Assembly: GCF_007744675.1 (NCBI RefSeq)
Contig: NZ_CP036269.1
Location: 4,443,546 to 4,507,545 of the forward strand
Length of the DNA: 64,000 nucleotides
Source: Gimesia alba
Lineage (GTDB): Bacteria; Planctomycetota; Planctomycetia; Planctomycetales; Planctomycetaceae
Direction: 5' to 3'
Positions 45,572 to 54,427 of this stretch are shown piece by piece. A program made the translations under genes and the position numbers. The first letter of the stretch is position 1. Each line of letters begins with the position of its first letter. The notes under the pieces are model-generated. The model saw only the letters and a list, made by a program, of their open reading frames with translations. It did not search any database and had not been told where the DNA came from.

Positions 45572-46462
45572 ATGAATCGATACATCAAACAAGTCGATCA
45601 GTTTGCAGCCGCCCCCATGTTTTTCAGTGCGGTTTTCTTTCTCGTTTTTGTTGCCGGCACGTTGCACTTGAGCAATGTGGAATCTCCAGGAATTGTCCTC
45701 GATATCTGCAACTGGTGCCTGTTCCTGTTGTATCCACTCTTTATCCTGGAAGCCGTCGTTCACCTGGCTTTAGGCAGCCCTCGCTGGAAATTCAATCTGC
45801 TCTACTGCCTGATTCCACCGCTCCGAATTTGTGCGCGTGACCAAATGACTGGACGTGCTATCTGGTTTCCCATTCTTGCCTGGCAGGAAGTGACCGACGA
45901 ATTCCGGGAAAAAATCCAGAAATCATTTTCGGCTCCCATGCTGATCATCGCGTTACTGGTACTGCCTCTGTTCGCGGTGGAGCACTATTGGCAAAAACAA
46001 ATCGAATCAAGCCCGATCCTGGCCGACATGACGGCCCTCGCCACAGGTTTGATCTGGTTTGCCTTTACGCTGGAGTTCACGGTCATGATCTCCATCGAAG
46101 AAAAGCGCCTGGAATACTGCCGCAAACACTGGATTGATTTAGCCGTCATCTGCCTGCCTATGATCGCCTTCATGAGAGCGTTGCGCCTCGCCCAGCTGAC
46201 AAAAACGGCCAGAGTATTCCGCCTCAAAAGCCTGGTAATCAAACTCTACCGGGCACTGCTGGTGCTGGAAGTCATCAACCGCATCTTGCACCGCAATCCA
46301 GAAAAGCGGATCGCGCGTCTGGAAGTTGTACTTGCCGAAAAAGAGCGGGAAATCGAGGGAATCAAAGCAGAAATGGCATTCCTCTCTGAGAAGATTGCTG
46401 TGAAATCTCTGCAGAATGCTGAGAACCCAGCTCAACAATCAATCACCAGGAAAGCCGCCTGA
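45572..46462 (+). CDS. Membrane protein with voltage-sensor-like S4 segment and coiled coil
   Basis: This 296-residue protein has two N-terminal hydrophobic helices (MFFSAVFFLVFVAGTLHL, ICNWCLFLLYPLFILEAVVH), a middle loop, then further helices (PMLIIALLVLPLFAVEHYW, MTALATGLIWFAFTLEFTVM). These lead into EEKRLEYCRKHWIDLAVICL and MRALRLAQLTKTARVFRLKS. The last has arginines and lysines at three- to four-residue intervals, like the S4 helix of voltage sensors, and the preceding text resembles S2-S3 of potassium-channel sensors. No pore-loop (TVGYG) follows; instead there is a coiled coil (RIARLEVVLAEKEREIEGIK). The frame opens at TTG 45557, but ATG 45572 is the better start. It may be a sensor-only channel or sensor; function unproven. 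Confidence 0.72.
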   Translation: MNRYIKQVDQFAAAPMFFSAVFFLVFVAGTLHLSNVESPGIVLDICNWCLFLLYPLFILEAVVHLALGSPRWKFNLLYCLIPPLRICARDQMTGRAIWFPILAWQEVTDEFREKIQKSFSAPMLIIALLVLPLFAVEHYWQKQIESSPILADMTALATGLIWFAFTLEFTVMISIEEKRLEYCRKHWIDLAVICLPMIAFMRALRLAQLTKTARVFRLKSLVIKLYRALLVLEVINRILHRNPEKRIARLEVVLAEKEREIEGIKAEMAFLSEKIAVKSLQNAENPAQQSITRKAA

Positions 46463-46476
46463 AACGAGAAACGGAC

Positions 46477-47448
46477 TTATTCGTCCCGGTCTAATCGATT
46501 TCTACGGTCTGACCATTCACCCGGCAGTTTTTTGAGGAACACATCCAGAAACTTGATAATCTCAAGCTCTAACCCCAACCGCTTTCCAAGCATATCGGTC
46601 CCACGCAGCTTTCCAGGAAACTCTTTCGAAAAGATGCGTTTGTCCGAATCAGGAACGGAACTCAACTGGGAAAATAGTTTCTTGGACATCCCCCGATCAA
46701 GCGAATCTCCCTTAGCACTGCAAACAAAAAAGCTGATCCCAAATAAAGGCGACTTCAGTTGCACAGTGGGACGCGAGGCTGAAAGTCCGGGCACACTGGA
46801 TTCCGGCGAGATCAAGACCATCGCACGAACCGTCTGACCTTTCGGCGTTTTTGCTGCTAGCACCGGAGCATCATCGTAAGGTAACTTACTCCAGTCGATC
46901 AGTGCATAATTCAACGCCAGAGGTACGCTGATGTCCGAAGCAACAATCGCCGTCTTTTGCATATTCAAATGCTTTTCCTGATGCTCTTTAAATAGAAACT
47001 TCCAGACTGTTTCCATGTCAACAACCATCGCTTTATAGTCTAAAGCGGAAAGACGTCGCTTTGAGCTTGGTTTTTGATTTTTGCTGCCGCTGGCACTTGC
47101 TGCCGGCGCCTGGCTCTTTCCATGCTTTCGCAGATCAACCGAAACGACCGCAAAACCGTTTTGCTGTAGAACTGAGGCAAACTTTCTATCCCAGACTCTT
47201 TTGCTACCCGCTTTTCCATGCAGCAGCACCACGACAGGAGAATCAGAGGCGTTACTCGATTCGTAATACGTAATCGAAATTGGCCAGCCATCGAGTGAAG
47301 ATAAAGTAATTTCCTGAGGCTTTGGAGGCCCCTTTGTATCTTTACTCTGTGCATATAAAACACTTGTCGCCAAGAGCGTCATAGACACGAATGTGAACAC
47401 AGAATGCTTGAGCCGACGATTTTTTGTACAGAGTAAAAAGTGTTTCAC
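46477..47448 (-). CDS. Exported alpha/beta hydrolase-fold protein with Asp at the nucleophile elbow
   Basis: The 323-residue protein starts at a GTG (preceded by GAGGGGGG) and has a basic then hydrophobic signal-like N-terminus (KNRRLKHSVFTFVSMTLLAT). The fold is shown by SPVVVLLHGKAGSKRVWDRK with the oxyanion HG, and AVVSVDLRKHGKSQ. Where hydrolases have G-x-S-x-G, this protein reads TAIVASDISVPLALNYA, placing D172 at the usual serine position. Asp nucleophiles occur in dehalogenases and epoxide hydrolases, but the surrounding residues are unlike those, so the site may be inactive. A lysine-rich insert (SGSKNQKPSSKRR) precedes the helical part. Substrate unknown. Confidence 0.75.
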   Translation of the reverse strand: MKHFLLCTKNRRLKHSVFTFVSMTLLATSVLYAQSKDTKGPPKPQEITLSSLDGWPISITYYESSNASDSPVVVLLHGKAGSKRVWDRKFASVLQQNGFAVVSVDLRKHGKSQAPAASASGSKNQKPSSKRRLSALDYKAMVVDMETVWKFLFKEHQEKHLNMQKTAIVASDISVPLALNYALIDWSKLPYDDAPVLAAKTPKGQTVRAMVLISPESSVPGLSASRPTVQLKSPLFGISFFVCSAKGDSLDRGMSKKLFSQLSSVPDSDKRIFSKEFPGKLRGTDMLGKRLGLELEIIKFLDVFLKKLPGEWSDRRNRLDRDE

Positions 47449-47728
47449 AGAACCCCCCTCAACGTTGAAATCAATTCTTTATGGCTGAAAGCCTGCTGTC
47501 TGAGTCAGCCTCGAATTTGCGATATGTTTACTGGTTTATGCTTCCATTCTATGAAGAATACACGACGAGGTCAAATAGTTGCCTGGCCTTTTAGCTTTTT
47601 AGCAGTACTGGTTTAGAAAAACCCCAAAACATTTTTCACTTGCCCCAGTTTCATTCTCCTCTCTATCTGTATACTGTATTAATCAGCGTAACGAATTTTC
47701 ACGTTATCACCTGATTGGCAGCCAACGT

Positions 47729-48124
47729 ATGCAGAATGATCCTTCGGAAGAAACGCCATCCAAATCATTTCTGGGACTGCAACGCGACGATCAATTCTTT
47801 CTCGGCCTGCTGTTCATAGCCATCCTCGTGCTTGCTGTTGTTCATCTGGCCCGACTCTCCCGCTGGGGTACCGAACCCGTCGAAATCGAACGGCAAAAAC
47901 AACTTCCCTACGAGTATCAGATTGACATCAATCAAGCCACCTGGGTCGAATTCGCCCAGCTGAATCGCATCGGGCCGATCCTGGGAAAGAAAATCGTAGC
48001 GCATCGGGAAACGCACGGCCCCTTTCGTTCGATAGACGATTTATTAGAGGTGAAAGGCATCGGCCCCAAAATACTGAACGAAAACCGGATCCACCTCAAA
48101 CCCGTTACTCCCGACTCTGATTAA
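47729..48124 (+). CDS. ComEA-like helix-hairpin-helix protein with membrane anchor
   Basis: The 131-residue protein has one transmembrane segment near residues 27-45 (FFLGLLFIAILVLAVVHLA). A C-terminal double HhH domain follows: IDINQATWVEFAQLNRIGPI, LGKKIVAHRETHGPFRSIDD and LLEVKGIGPKILNENR. This is the ComEA DNA-binding module, used by competent bacteria to bind incoming DNA at the outer face of the membrane. No ComEC or pilus gene is near, so a role in DNA uptake is possible but not supported by context. Planctomycetes often carry such stand-alone proteins. Confidence 0.88.
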   Translation: MQNDPSEETPSKSFLGLQRDDQFFLGLLFIAILVLAVVHLARLSRWGTEPVEIERQKQLPYEYQIDINQATWVEFAQLNRIGPILGKKIVAHRETHGPFRSIDDLLEVKGIGPKILNENRIHLKPVTPDSD

Positions 48125-48340
48125 CAATGCAAGACCCGATTCAGTCACATCTGCTGATCGATCTCTTTGCTTTTCCTCAAAAATGCCTTCCGATTCCCAA
48201 TTCTTTTATGGTCCCCTTCTGATCTTAGTTGATTCCTCGCTCAATTCCGGGTTGAATAGGCATTCCCAAACATAATTCTAATCTGGCAATTCTGGCTGAC
48301 CGAGCCCGAACAAGCGTTTCAACTAAAGGGTTTACTTCTT

Positions 48341-48646
48341 ATGGCAGGTTTTGACCACGGCCCCAACGAGCCTGGTGAGCAGGAAAATCTCGAGACGATC
48401 TCGCGAAATACCCGCTTGGGGCTGAAATTATTCATTGTCTATCTGGCTCTGTATGGCGGATTCGTTTTTCTGAATACCTTCTCTCCCGCCCAGATGGAAC
48501 TGGTCGTCTTCGCGGGGCTGAATCTGGCGATTGTTTACGGCTTCACTCTGATCATCGCTGCATTTGCACTCGCCATGATCTACGGCTGGCTCTGCCGCAA
48601 TGATGTCTCCTCTCCTACTTCAGAAAGTAAGGAGGCATCAGAATGA
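48341..48646 (+). CDS. DUF485 small membrane protein
   Basis: The 101-residue protein has two transmembrane helices (LFIVYLALYGGFVFL and LNLAIVYGFTLIIAAFALAM) with a short polar start and the family FSPAQME segment. DUF485 proteins (YjcH) accompany acetate-type sodium/solute symporters and are thought to help assembly or regulate them. Its stop overlaps the symporter start by four bases (ATGA), so the two are translationally coupled. Confidence 0.9.
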   Translation: MAGFDHGPNEPGEQENLETISRNTRLGLKLFIVYLALYGGFVFLNTFSPAQMELVVFAGLNLAIVYGFTLIIAAFALAMIYGWLCRNDVSSPTSESKEASE

Positions 48647-50598
48647 TTTACGAACCTTCCCTCATGGCGGTGCTGATCTTCGGCGCCATCGTTGCCGTCA
48701 CCCTTGGTCTCAGCTTCTGGCTGGGAGCAAAAGCAAAATCTGCCAAAGGCTACTTCGCTGCCGGCGGTGGCATCCACTGGTTTGTCAACGGCGTCGCCTT
48801 TGCCGGCGATTATCTATCCGCCGCTTCGTTCCTCGGCATCTGCGGTATGATTGCCTTCTATGGATACGACGGGTTTCTCTACTCCATCGGTTATCTGGCC
48901 GGCTGGATTGTCGCCCTGTTCGTGATTGCCGAACCACTCAAACGCATGGGACGTTTCACCTTCGCCGATGCGCTGGACAGCAAATTTCAATCGCGAGGCA
49001 TCAAACTCGCCGCCGCCATCAGTACGCTCGTCGTCAGTATTTTTTATCTGATTCCACAGATGGTCGGCGCCGGTGCGTTGATCACGCCCCTCCTGGGCTT
49101 CCCGCATTATGTCGGCGTACTCATGGTGGGAACCATCGTGATTCTGATTGTCGTCACCGCCGGCATGGTCAGTACCACTTATGTGCAATTCCTCAAAGGC
49201 TCGCTGCTCGTCATCTTCAGTACCGTATTGACGGTCCTGATTCTGCAGCGAGGATTAACCACAGATCCCGAAAACAACGGTAAACCAACACATCAATTCA
49301 AAATTCTGGGACCTGCCGCCGCCGATGATATCGAACACTGGAGATCAGAACTCGATCTCAACGAACAGGACTCGCTCATCCCCCTCACTCAGGGTCCCTG
49401 GGATAAAAAAGGCATCCTGCAACTGACCAGAGCCGACAAAGTCTCCTACTGGAAACTCACGGAAGATTCAGACAAACAGTTCTTCCTCTCGGAAACTCAG
49501 TATCGACAAAAAAACGAGAACGGCTCAATTGTGATCAACGGGCTCCCACAGGGAACCGGCGAAGGAGAAACCGATCTCTATCCCGTCGGTCGCATCAGCA
49601 AGCTGCCCGGCGATAAAACGGAAACCGGTTCGCTCGGTCCAGCCGAATTCCTGAGTACAATCCGGGAAAGCGAAATCATCCTCTGGGGCTCAGAAACTAT
49701 CAAAGAAAAAGATGGCTCCGTCATCACCATTTATTACCCCAAACCCACAACAGGTAAAAAAGTACTCAGCCCCGGTAACCATCCGAAATTCGCGGGCATT
49801 CGCGGGACCGATCTGAAAGGCAAACTCAACTTCCTGTCTTTGATGTTGGCATTGTTTTGTGGAACCGCTTCCCTGCCTCATATCTTGATCCGCTATTACA
49901 CGGTGAAAGATCAGGCCAGTGCCCGTAAAAGTACCATCGTCGGGATCGGCAGTATTGGTTACTTCTACATCCTGACATTATTCATGGGTCTGGGTGCCAT
50001 GACCAGTGGCGCACTTGATGTGACCAACAGCAACATGGCGGCCCCTCTACTCGCCAAGAGCATCGGCGACTGGTTATTCGCGATCATTTCCGCCATCGCT
50101 TTTACCACAGTACTCGGAACCGTCAGCGGTCTGATCATCGCTTCCAGCGGTGCGGTCGTGCACGACCTGATGTCGAGCTTTCTAAAAATCGAAATGAACG
50201 ATTTCGCCAAAGTACGGATCGCAAAAATCGCGTCCGTAGTAGTCGGCGTCATTGCCATCATCCTCGGAATTCTGTTTGAGAAATTTAACGTGAATTATCT
50301 CGTCGGCTGGGCCTTCAGTGTCGCCGCCTCGGCGAACCTGCCGGCCCTCGTCATGCTGCTGTTCTGGCCCAAGACCACCAAACAGGGAATCACAGCCGCG
50401 ATCTTCGCCGGTATGATTTCTTCACTCGGCTGGATTCTGCTCAGTGCCGATTCCTATAAAGGTATTTATGGTCTCGATCCGGAAACTGCCATCGTCCCCT
50501 TCAGCCAACCTGGTCTGGTGACGATTCCACTCGGCTTTATTATCTTGATCATCGTCTCCCTGATGACACAACCTAAACCACAGGAAACCCAAAGTTGA
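48643..50598 (+). CDS. Sodium/solute symporter, ActP-like, with a large insertion
   Basis: The 651-residue SSS-family transporter starts EPSLMAVLIFGAIVAVTLGL and carries YFAAGGGIHWFVNGVAFAGD, SAASFLGICGMIAF and a C-terminal half with GTASLPHILIRYYTVKDQAS. The last is typical of acetate permease ActP. Twelve or more helices are visible. Between the helices ending near residue 204 and restarting near 385 there is a hydrophilic stretch of about 170 residues (RSELDLNEQDSLIPLTQGPW and onward), far longer than the loop in E. coli ActP. It could be an extracytoplasmic domain. The gene is coupled to the DUF485 gene before it and to a DUF695-like gene after it. Confidence 0.88.
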   Translation: MIYEPSLMAVLIFGAIVAVTLGLSFWLGAKAKSAKGYFAAGGGIHWFVNGVAFAGDYLSAASFLGICGMIAFYGYDGFLYSIGYLAGWIVALFVIAEPLKRMGRFTFADALDSKFQSRGIKLAAAISTLVVSIFYLIPQMVGAGALITPLLGFPHYVGVLMVGTIVILIVVTAGMVSTTYVQFLKGSLLVIFSTVLTVLILQRGLTTDPENNGKPTHQFKILGPAAADDIEHWRSELDLNEQDSLIPLTQGPWDKKGILQLTRADKVSYWKLTEDSDKQFFLSETQYRQKNENGSIVINGLPQGTGEGETDLYPVGRISKLPGDKTETGSLGPAEFLSTIRESEIILWGSETIKEKDGSVITIYYPKPTTGKKVLSPGNHPKFAGIRGTDLKGKLNFLSLMLALFCGTASLPHILIRYYTVKDQASARKSTIVGIGSIGYFYILTLFMGLGAMTSGALDVTNSNMAAPLLAKSIGDWLFAIISAIAFTTVLGTVSGLIIASSGAVVHDLMSSFLKIEMNDFAKVRIAKIASVVVGVIAIILGILFEKFNVNYLVGWAFSVAASANLPALVMLLFWPKTTKQGITAAIFAGMISSLGWILLSADSYKGIYGLDPETAIVPFSQPGLVTIPLGFIILIIVSLMTQPKPQETQS

Positions 50599-51032
50599 CA
50601 GAGCCACAACCAGAACAAGAATGGTTAACCGCAACCGCCACCGAAGAGGACATGACCGTTCTGTTTCGACTTCTGCCGGAAATTCCAACCGAGATTTCTC
50701 CTGCTGATTTTCCTGCGAGAATTGAGATTATCTGGAACTACGTGTCTCCCAACGAAACCGGTATGCCCGGTCCGGAAGACCTGGAATTGATGAATCAGTT
50801 TGAAGAGAAACTAGTCGCTGCCTGGCAGGAGGCAGCGCTGGGCTTCATGACAATGCTGATTACGGGAAACCAGATGTGCGAATGGCAGTGGTATCTCAAA
50901 GACGCGGATCAGGCACTACAGGCTCTGAATGAAGCGGCTGCGGAATTGCCTCCGCTGCCGATTGATATTCACACCGAAACCGATCCCGAATGGTACGCCT
51001 ATTCCAATTTCATGCGACAGGTGACAGAATAA
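50595..51032 (+). CDS. DUF695-like protein
   Basis: The 145-residue cytoplasmic protein starts with TTG overlapping the stop of the symporter gene (TTGA), so it is coupled to it. FMTMLITGNQMCEWQWYLKD and LPIDIHTETDPEWYAYSNFM resemble the C-terminal pattern of the DUF695 family (recalled, not searched), in which the function is unknown. The alternative later start codon would cut off most of the protein. Its connection with a symporter suggests a regulatory or accessory role (weak inference). Confidence 0.7.
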   Translation: MTEPQPEQEWLTATATEEDMTVLFRLLPEIPTEISPADFPARIEIIWNYVSPNETGMPGPEDLELMNQFEEKLVAAWQEAALGFMTMLITGNQMCEWQWYLKDADQALQALNEAAAELPPLPIDIHTETDPEWYAYSNFMRQVTE

Positions 51033-51042
51033 GCCACTCGAC

Positions 51043-52023
51043 TCAACCAGAAGCACTCCCCCCCTCAGGAAGGGGCTGCTCAAAGGTAATCGAAGAGGTC
51101 CCCGGGCGTGCGATTTCACCTGCATTTTTCCCGAAGCGGTCCAGAATTTCATTCACAGTGGATCGAATCGTGATGCATAAACCATCCAGATCCAGGTCGT
51201 CTTCATCCAGACCGAACGGCTCTTCCACAGAGTGCGCAATCACTTCAATCCCGATCATGAAGTAAGCCAGAATGATCGTGATCGGAATCGTCCAGAACTC
51301 AAAATCCTCAACCAGTCCCCAGGGCAGCGTGCACAAATACAGTCCGATACAGTGCCGCACGAATAGTCGATACGATGGCGAAAGCCGGGTGCGGCGAATG
51401 CGTTCGCAGCCGCCACAAATCTCCATCAATTCACGGGTCTCGGAATCCAGAATGCGGAGTTCGTCCCCGTCAATTAACCCAGACCGCTTCCAGCCGATCA
51501 CACGGCGGTAGATCAAATCCGAAATATAAGCCGGAATATGCCGGGGCGGCGGATCGATCTGCTCGATTTCCGGAAACATGTCAAAGTCGTCGTCTTCACG
51601 CAGGTGATCTCGCAACGCTTCCGGGAAGGCAACAATCAGATCCCCCAGTTCGCGGAGTTCATCGGAACCAAAGTTCGAAAACTCACGAAATTTGATCGCC
51701 ATGTTGCGGCTGATATTAACCAGCTTCCCCCATAACTTGCGTGCTTCCCACCAGCGGGCATAGGAACTGTTTGTCCGAAAGACTAACAATAAACCCAGCA
51801 CGAGACCAAGCGTGGTGTGAATGTCAGATGACACATCACCCATACTCTTTATTCTCTCTACGGATTCTGAAGTCATTCCGAAATGAGTCAGAAAATCGAC
51901 ATTATCTTTCAGCACGGGAATCAGACTATAAACGCCAAATAAGCCCGCGTAGAGAGAAATACGTCCCAGTGTCCCCAGCTTTTTCTCAATGAACGTCAGG
52001 TTCAGTTCTGCATCAGCAGCCAT
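51043..52023 (-). CDS. Bestrophin-family anion channel
   Basis: The 326-residue protein matches bacterial bestrophins (formerly UPF0187). It has TTLGLVLGLLLVFRTNSSYA and RWWEARKLWGKLVNISRNMA, the conserved first-helix and channel region. RHCIGLYLCTLPWGLVEDFE and AYFMIGIEVIAHSVEEPFG, then LDEDDLDLD, carry the acidic cluster that binds calcium in eukaryotic members. About four transmembrane segments are visible. Bacterial homologs form pentameric channels, some cation- and some anion-selective, so the ion is not certain. It converges on the DUF695-like gene. Confidence 0.9.
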   Translation of the reverse strand: MAADAELNLTFIEKKLGTLGRISLYAGLFGVYSLIPVLKDNVDFLTHFGMTSESVERIKSMGDVSSDIHTTLGLVLGLLLVFRTNSSYARWWEARKLWGKLVNISRNMAIKFREFSNFGSDELRELGDLIVAFPEALRDHLREDDDFDMFPEIEQIDPPPRHIPAYISDLIYRRVIGWKRSGLIDGDELRILDSETRELMEICGGCERIRRTRLSPSYRLFVRHCIGLYLCTLPWGLVEDFEFWTIPITIILAYFMIGIEVIAHSVEEPFGLDEDDLDLDGLCITIRSTVNEILDRFGKNAGEIARPGTSSITFEQPLPEGGSASG

Positions 52024-52094
52024 AAATCGAATGTTCCTATATCAATCAGACAAACGTCGCCAATCAAGTCGCGCTACCAGATAATACAGGAACT

Positions 52095-53288
52095 CTAATT
52101 TTTTCGGCCTAATAACACAACAGACGTATCATCGTGTCTGCCAGATCCGTCTGTAAAAGCATTCGAATCGCGGAATAAATTGGACAACGCCGTCTCCAAA
52201 TCATTCGAACGGGACTCCTGCAAAGACTTCATAATACCGGGAATTCCAAACTCGCCGAACGTCTCTTTCTCGCCTGGAAATGCTTCTGCCAGTCCGTCAG
52301 TAAAAATCAGCAGGCGGCTGTCGGGAGGCACCACCGAGGTGTGAATATCATATTCCACTTCAGGCACGATCCCCAGAGGCAGCCCGCCGTCATCAATTGA
52401 CCCGAGTTCATAAACCTTATTCGTTTCCAGTTCATGCACGATCGGAATCGGCGCGCCGGCTGACGTCCATTGAAACTCGTTCGTCTTTGCATTCAAAATG
52501 CCATACAACAGCGTAATGAAGCCACCATCGTCATTCACAATCGCCTGATTACACAAACGATTATTCACATCCGACACAAACGCCGCTGTGTCCAGATATT
52601 TATTGGAACGGATCATGCCCACCAGCGTATGCATCGTCATAATCGACATGCAGGCTTTCATCCCGTGCCCCGATGCATCGCCGACTAGCAGTACCAGATT
52701 TTCATCGTCCAGCATGAACACATCGTAATAGTCCCCCCCGGCCAGTGTCACAGGCTGGCCGCCGAACACGCGAATCTGTGAAGATTCATAACGCGCCGTC
52801 ACATCAAACCGATCGGGAGATTCCAGATCGCTGGGAATAATCGATTCCTGTAATTTCCGCACCGATTCGATTTCTTCACGCAGACGTTCCGCCACAAATC
52901 GCTCACGTTCCGCTTTGACGGAATCAACCACACTCTGCAGCGTGGTTTCCAGCAGGAACATAAAGTCGCCGCCTTCATCGCGAATGATATAAGCCCGCAT
53001 GCCTGCGGTTAAAAAGCGGGCCACATGGAAGGTCCCCTGGGTCGGACAGGCTCCCACAACCGGCGTATCAAGATGCTTCTGGCGGATCTGTTCAAAATGA
53101 TCAAACGCCGTCTGCGGATCGGGACTCATGATCGTCATCAAAATGATGTCCCATGAGTTATTGTCTAATGCCTGTTCCAGAAACTCCTCAGTCGTTGGAC
53201 AAATAACCAGGTCATTTTCACTCACTCCCAGATACAGAGAAATGAGATCACACTCTTCGGGATTATCCCACCCAATCAGAATTCGCAT
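52095..53288 (-). CDS. SpoIIE-type protein phosphatase with degenerate receiver domain
   Basis: The 397-residue protein starts with a receiver-like domain (1-120). The phosphorylatable Asp at the end of strand 3 is replaced by T52 (DIILMTIMSP), the first acidic pair by WD (IGWDNPEE) and the conserved lysine region by YIIRDEG, so phosphorylation is unlikely. A helix (about 120-150) leads to a PP2C/SpoIIE phosphatase with metal-binding aspartates in TLAGGDYYDVFML, LVGDASGHGMKACM and LLIFTDGLAEAFP, and the final GRHDDTSVVLLG. The frame extends to 53372; ATG 53288 is taken because the receiver strand begins there. Such proteins act in partner-switching with anti-sigma-factor antagonists; none is adjacent. 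Confidence 0.88.
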   Translation of the reverse strand: MRILIGWDNPEECDLISLYLGVSENDLVICPTTEEFLEQALDNNSWDIILMTIMSPDPQTAFDHFEQIRQKHLDTPVVGACPTQGTFHVARFLTAGMRAYIIRDEGGDFMFLLETTLQSVVDSVKAERERFVAERLREEIESVRKLQESIIPSDLESPDRFDVTARYESSQIRVFGGQPVTLAGGDYYDVFMLDDENLVLLVGDASGHGMKACMSIMTMHTLVGMIRSNKYLDTAAFVSDVNNRLCNQAIVNDDGGFITLLYGILNAKTNEFQWTSAGAPIPIVHELETNKVYELGSIDDGGLPLGIVPEVEYDIHTSVVPPDSRLLIFTDGLAEAFPGEKETFGEFGIPGIMKSLQESRSNDLETALSNLFRDSNAFTDGSGRHDDTSVVLLGRKN

Positions 53289-53887
53289 CGTTGGCCCCAT
53301 TAAGTCGAATTCACTAAATATTAACCCGCCCATCATATAAAATTTACATGCGAATATCGACAGAATTCCCACAGAATGCAGCAGACAGATAGAGATACCC
53401 GTTCAGCGAACACAAAACTGTACAGTCTCCAATACACTGAAAAAACCAGTCTTGACGATAACGCGCGCATCGGCATGATCATGCGGAGATAAAGTCGCGC
53501 GCGTGAGCAAGCACTACTGGTTCAGTTGAGATTCCTGTACCACTGAGAAATTCAGCACTGACAAACCCGCTTGTTTCAGACCGTTTTTCCAAATCACTGC
53601 TCCCCTGCACCTCATAGATCAAACGACATCGAAACGCTTCACGCTGCATTTATAGAATTTCCAACAGGCATCCCAACCGATCACATGTCGTTTGCAAGCA
53701 AAACAAGCGACTCCCCCTTGACGCCCCCACGCCACTGTCGAGAATTCTCACCCTGGGCCTGAGGATGAAACAGATGAGAATCACAGAGCCACCAACGGGT
53801 AAGCCCGGATAAACACCCGCGCCGAGCACAGCGAGCAGGAAACAGACAGATCGATTCACAAAACAGAACATGAATTCATCCACATCA

Positions 53888-53908
53888 ACATAGGGGCGTG
53901 CCCTATGT
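53888..53908. repeat. Perfect hairpin next to repeat copy 2
   Basis: ACATAGGG and CCCTATGT, eight bases each, flank the loop GCGTG. It ends 13 bases before repeat copy 2. No adjoining gene makes it an obvious terminator. Confidence 0.5.
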
Positions 53909-53921
53909 GGCCGCCCACCTG

Positions 53922-54118
53922 GGTAGCGTTTATTTATTAGTTTGGAATGTGAATCCCAAGACTGCAATCTAACCCAGGTCGATTTTAACCGCGGCTAACG
54001 CCGTGCGGCTGATCTAGTTTTTAGGGTACTTGCCAGCCGGAATGACTTATTAGCCGAAGGGCGTTAGCCCCGGTTTCTCCCATTTTGCAAAGACCAATTT
54101 GAATTAATAAACGCTACC
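53922..54118. repeat. Inverted-repeat-bounded dispersed element, copy 2
   Basis: About 197 bp, starting GGTAGCGTTTATTTATTAG and ending GAATTAATAAACGCTACC. The last bases are the near-perfect inverse of the first (GGTAGCGTTTATT on both strands). It carries TTAGCCGAAGGGCGTTAGCC followed by CCGG, shared with copies 1 and 3, and a second related core CCGCGGCTAACGCCGTGCGG. Non-coding. Confidence 0.8.
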
Positions 54119-54427
54119 TAGAGAAGTTCAATCCTTGATCTCTGATCTCAAACCAGAGTGCTAAGACAAATCAACGGCAAACCAATCCTACCAGATACCA
54201 CCGCCGGCAACGAAGATGAACATACCGCACTGAGCGCGAATAAACACTCCCGCCCAAATCGAGTCTACGTTCTCCTCAAACGACCAAATTTAAAAAACAT
54301 AACGACGACATCACTGTGTATTTCAGTGAGACGACACAAGAAGTGTGATCCAAAATCTCTTATCGGGGTCTGCCCCCTTAATTTTCTCAGTTAGAGTTCA
54401 CTTTTCCTCATCGTTCCTGTTGAATAT

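Larger units (their letters stand above)
53289..54427. other. Long intergenic region with repeat copy and palindromes
   Basis: Over 1.1 kb without a convincing gene. It contains a perfect 8-bp hairpin at 53888-53908, repeat copy 2 at 53922-54118 and a short GGGGTCTGCCCC palindrome at 54365-54376. Open frames at 53571-53762 and 54158-54394 lack ribosome binding sites and protein-like composition. Confidence 0.65.

Noticed and set aside
54365..54376. GGGGTCTGCCCC palindrome as a REP or transposon end
   Set aside because: Only a 4-bp stem and a single copy seen in the window; too weak for a feature of its own.
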